DNA of 6,586 bases from Lachnospiraceae bacterium (lineage in GTDB: Bacteria > Bacillota > Clostridia > Lachnospirales > Lachnospiraceae). The stretch is from positions 1 through 6,586 of the forward strand of contig VSOC01000175.1 in assembly GCA_009774615.1 (NCBI GenBank). Direction: 5' to 3'. This document shows positions 4,215-6,586 of this stretch, one piece after another. Under the pieces are notes generated by a model. That model was not told the DNA's origin and made no database searches. It was given only the letters and a program-made list of their open reading frames with translations. A program made the position numbers and the translations under genes. How positions within the stretch are numbered: position 1 is the stretch's first letter; every line of letters starts with the position of its first letter.

Positions 4215-6584
4215 TTAACCCATACTCCTTCCTTTTTCCTGCTTAAGTTCTGCCTGCTTCTGGTGGTTTCCGATAAGTGCTTTTCTCTGGCTGGCTGCCG
4301 GTTTTGTCCCGGAAAGCTTCTGAAAATTTGACTGCACGCGCTGGGGGTTTTCCGCTTTTTTCTCCTGCTGTGCCGTATTCGTCTTATTGGGGTCGGGACG
4401 CCCTCTCCCAATCATCGGCGCCTGCGGTGTCTGCTTTTCAAACTGTCCCAGCCCCACCCTGCGGCGCGACGGCAGCGGGGGTGCCTGCTTCTTCGGCTCT
4501 TTGGTCTGTTTTTCCGGTTCAGGTTCATCAAAAATATTTCTTACGCCTTCATACATCTTTTCCTCACGGGCAGTTATCTTTTGATAGCTTTCCTGTGCAG
4601 ATTTAACTGCCTGTCTGACATAGGTAATTTTATGCTTTGCTTCAGGCGTTTCTTTCATATCCATCTGTAAACTTTTTAACCCCTGTACATACTTCTTCCC
4701 GCGTGCATCCAGCTTATTTTCCGGCGTATTGACAAGGTCATACTTTAAGTCCCATTGATCCCCGTCCAGCTCTACCATATTTTCTTTCAGATGTTGTTTA
4801 AAGGCGGCCAGACGCTCCTTAACCAGCTCAACCTGATGTTCAGGCAGGAGGTCCCCCAAAGCATAATTAATGGTACGATCATCCATCTTTTTTATCCGTT
4901 CAGCCAGGGACTTGTCAATAAAAATCATATCTTTTTCAATCTCTTTGCTTTGCTTGGTGATTATCTTTTCAGAACTCCCAAACGAAAGATCATTATCAAT
5001 TCCCTGGATTCCGATAATATTTCTTTTCCCCTGCGCGTCCGGTTCACTCAGCTTATAAAACATGTTCTTTTCATGACGGTCAGCCTGATTACACAGATAA
5101 TCCAGAATTTCTATATTGGTCATATCCTTCAAAAAAGAGGGAGTAAGAGAAAATTCCACGTCATTTAGCTTTTTTATTTCCCGCGGATCTGAGGACGACG
5201 GATCTACTCCCCTGGCAAACTCCATAAAGCAACCGGACATTACCGTATCTCCCGATTTTACCATCATTTTCTCTGAATGTGCGACAATATCCCCAATTCC
5301 CATCAGTTCCGCCAGCCGGGAAGTTGCAATATTGCGCGAGGACACTTCCATCTCTTTCTTGTCATCATCAATAAATTCCATAGAAAGCATATTTGCATCA
5401 TACCTTGCCGCTGCCTTTGCCACCTGACGAATCCCCTGCTTATCTGCTAAAAGTTTGCCAAGTTCTGCATACTTCTTTTTGTTTTCCTCGATCTTTTCCA
5501 GGGTTTCCTTTTTCTCTTTATCCTCACCCTCAAGCAGTTTCTTATTTTCATCCAATAACTCTTTCCGATTTTCCATCAGCCTTACTTCGACCAATTTCAT
5601 CTGGTAGGATGATACTTTTTCTTCATAATCCGGCAGAGGAATCGAATGAATCAAATCTTCAAGTCCTTCGAACCTCCTTATATCTCCATCCGATCTGTGC
5701 CGCTTACAATATTCATCAAAACATACTTTCCGTTCTTCTTTCGTTTCCAGCCCTTTTTTCTGCAGCTCAGCAAAATAATTTCCTATTCGGGATGATGCCT
5801 TCAATACATCCTCATACTGTTGTCTTTTTGGGTCATCCGCTTCCATCTTATCCAGTCGGCTGTACGCATAATACCTGATATGCTCCTTCCGCACCCCGTT
5901 TTGGCCCACCAGATTTCTTGGCATATCGGTATTATCTTTAGTAAAGTGTTCAAATACAGCACGATTTTTTTCTAATACTTCTTTTCGTTTGGGATCGTTT
6001 GTCTGGTCCAGCATTTCCTTAAACGCACGATCCCTGCTGGCATCCAAAACATTTTCTTTTGTGAAAAATCCCTTTCTCCCCTCCACCTCCAGCTTAATCC
6101 GCTCGCTTGCATTCGCACCCGATACTTCGGCTTTTCCCTGCAGCACCGCTTCCGGCGTCTTAAACGGAACTTGTGCGTCCCAGGTCTTTCCTTCCAGTGC
6201 GCGCACAGTCCGCATATCCCGGACTTCACTGAAATTCATCCCCTTCTGAAATTCCTGCAAAGCCTGCAGCGCCGCAATACGCTTATGTTCCCCTTCGGAA
6301 AGCTCTTTTTTCTTACCGCTCGCCTGCTGTTCATTTTTATGTTTAATATATTCCTCGCAGGCTTTGAGCATATCGTCGTTTGCATTGACGATCTCAATCG
6401 CGCTCTTTGGGGTAATCTCCTTCCGGTAAAGCTTGCTGTAAGTGTTCATCGCCGAAACGACAGCTTTAAACTGTGGTGAATTTCCCCACTTTTTTCCTTC
6501 CTGTTGAATATAGGTCTGAAACTCCTCAAATTCCCAGATGCGATCCTGCATTTCCTGCGCACTTGTTCCGTCAAACATTCCCAT
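4215..6584 (-). CDS. Large unrecognised protein with a PI3/4-kinase- or HipA-like catalytic core
   Basis: This 789-residue protein has no signal peptide or membrane segment, so it is probably cytoplasmic. I do not recognise a named family. Residues about 415-540 look like a kinase C-lobe: RNIATSRLAELMGIGDIVA (417-435), a hinge-like GCFMEFARGVD (451-461), then CNQADRHEKN (498-507) and IQGIDNDLSFG (526-536). DRHxxN plus IDND is the catalytic-loop and metal-site pair of PI3/4-kinase-, HipA- and FAM20-like folds, giving candidate Asp502, Asn507 and Asp530. A possible N-lobe loop is GRKGFFTKE (169-177), separated by a long helical insert with a coiled-coil-like charged segment at about 335-375. 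Residues about 683-789 are Pro/Gln/Lys-rich and probably disordered, including APPLPSRRR. Whether it phosphorylates protein, lipid or nothing is unknown. The ATG is 2 bases from the edge, so no ribosome binding site can be checked and the real start may lie outside or at Met3. Confidence 0.8.
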   Translation of the reverse strand: MGMFDGTSAQEMQDRIWEFEEFQTYIQQEGKKWGNSPQFKAVVSAMNTYSKLYRKEITPKSAIEIVNANDDMLKACEEYIKHKNEQQASGKKKELSEGEHKRIAALQALQEFQKGMNFSEVRDMRTVRALEGKTWDAQVPFKTPEAVLQGKAEVSGANASERIKLEVEGRKGFFTKENVLDASRDRAFKEMLDQTNDPKRKEVLEKNRAVFEHFTKDNTDMPRNLVGQNGVRKEHIRYYAYSRLDKMEADDPKRQQYEDVLKASSRIGNYFAELQKKGLETKEERKVCFDEYCKRHRSDGDIRRFEGLEDLIHSIPLPDYEEKVSSYQMKLVEVRLMENRKELLDENKKLLEGEDKEKKETLEKIEENKKKYAELGKLLADKQGIRQVAKAAARYDANMLSMEFIDDDKKEMEVSSRNIATSRLAELMGIGDIVAHSEKMMVKSGDTVMSGCFMEFARGVDPSSSDPREIKKLNDVEFSLTPSFLKDMTNIEILDYLCNQADRHEKNMFYKLSEPDAQGKRNIIGIQGIDNDLSFGSSEKIITKQSKEIEKDMIFIDKSLAERIKKMDDRTINYALGDLLPEHQVELVKERLAAFKQHLKENMVELDGDQWDLKYDLVNTPENKLDARGKKYVQGLKSLQMDMKETPEAKHKITYVRQAVKSAQESYQKITAREEKMYEGVRNIFDEPEPEKQTKEPKKQAPPLPSRRRVGLGQFEKQTPQAPMIGRGRPDPNKTNTAQQEKKAENPQRVQSNFQKLSGTKPAASQRKALIGNHQKQAELKQEKGRSMG
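4225..4230 (-). promoter_or_regulatory. Ribosome binding site supporting the TTG start of the wall-binding protein
   Basis: AAGGAG (4230-4225) lies 10 bases before TTG 4214, inside the last codons of the kinase-like gene. No ATG or GTG lies between the stop of that gene and the end of the signal peptide's hydrophobic core, so this site and the intact signal peptide decide the TTG start. Confidence 0.7.
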
Positions 6585-6586
6585 AA

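Noticed and set aside
4755..5168. Plus-strand 137-residue ORF inside the kinase-like gene
   Set aside because: It is antisense to the conserved DRHxxN region, with no ribosome binding site noted and no domain.

Overview
The window looks like chromosomal DNA from a Gram-positive, gut-type clostridium, most likely Lachnospiraceae or a close relative. I infer this from a secreted protein with tryptophan/glycine/tyrosine cell-wall-binding repeats, strong AAGGAGG-type ribosome binding sites, two TTG starts, and the style of the signalling proteins. No rRNA, tRNA, insertion sequence or CRISPR array is visible. No stretch longer than about 45 bases lacks a gene.

All five genes lie on the minus strand and are packed like one operon read from right to left. 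(1) 6584-4215 is a 789-residue cytoplasmic protein with no name I can give. Its centre carries a DRHxxN ... IDND motif pair, like the catalytic core of PI3/4-kinase-type or HipA-type kinases. It begins 2 bases from the window edge, so its true start is unproven. (2) 4214-3360 is a secreted protein with cell-wall-binding repeats and an unrecognised C-terminal region. It starts at a TTG directly after the TAA of gene 1. (3) 3315-1885 joins a cyclic-nucleotide-binding domain to a complete SpoIIE-type PP2C phosphatase domain and ends in a repetitive tail. (4) 1874-783 is a metallo-beta-lactamase-fold hydrolase, with motifs like phosphoribosyl/cyclic-nucleotide phosphodiesterase relatives, ending in a lysine-rich repeat tail. 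(5) 786-<1 is a secreted FecR-domain protein that overlaps gene 4 by 4 bases (TTGA) and runs off the left edge inside a proline-rich stretch.

A working reading, which is inference, is a cell-envelope signalling operon. It would have a candidate kinase opposed by a PP2C phosphatase, a cyclic-nucleotide sensor on the phosphatase, a possible cyclic-phosphate hydrolase, and two exported proteins facing the wall. Clusters of FecR, SpoIIE/cyclic-nucleotide-binding and MBL genes often also hold CHASE2 cyclases or FHA proteins, so the genes outside the window would be informative.

The gene ends are the most unusual part of the DNA. The phosphatase tail holds a 66-bp near-perfect tandem duplication and an older 36-bp duplication. 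The hydrolase tail holds an 18-bp array whose last, diverged unit forms the Shine-Dalgarno of the FecR gene. The phosphatase start region is itself duplicated (22 bp, out of frame). The FecR proline-rich region contains C9, C8 and C6 runs. These features suggest repeat-driven length or phase variation at the gene junctions.
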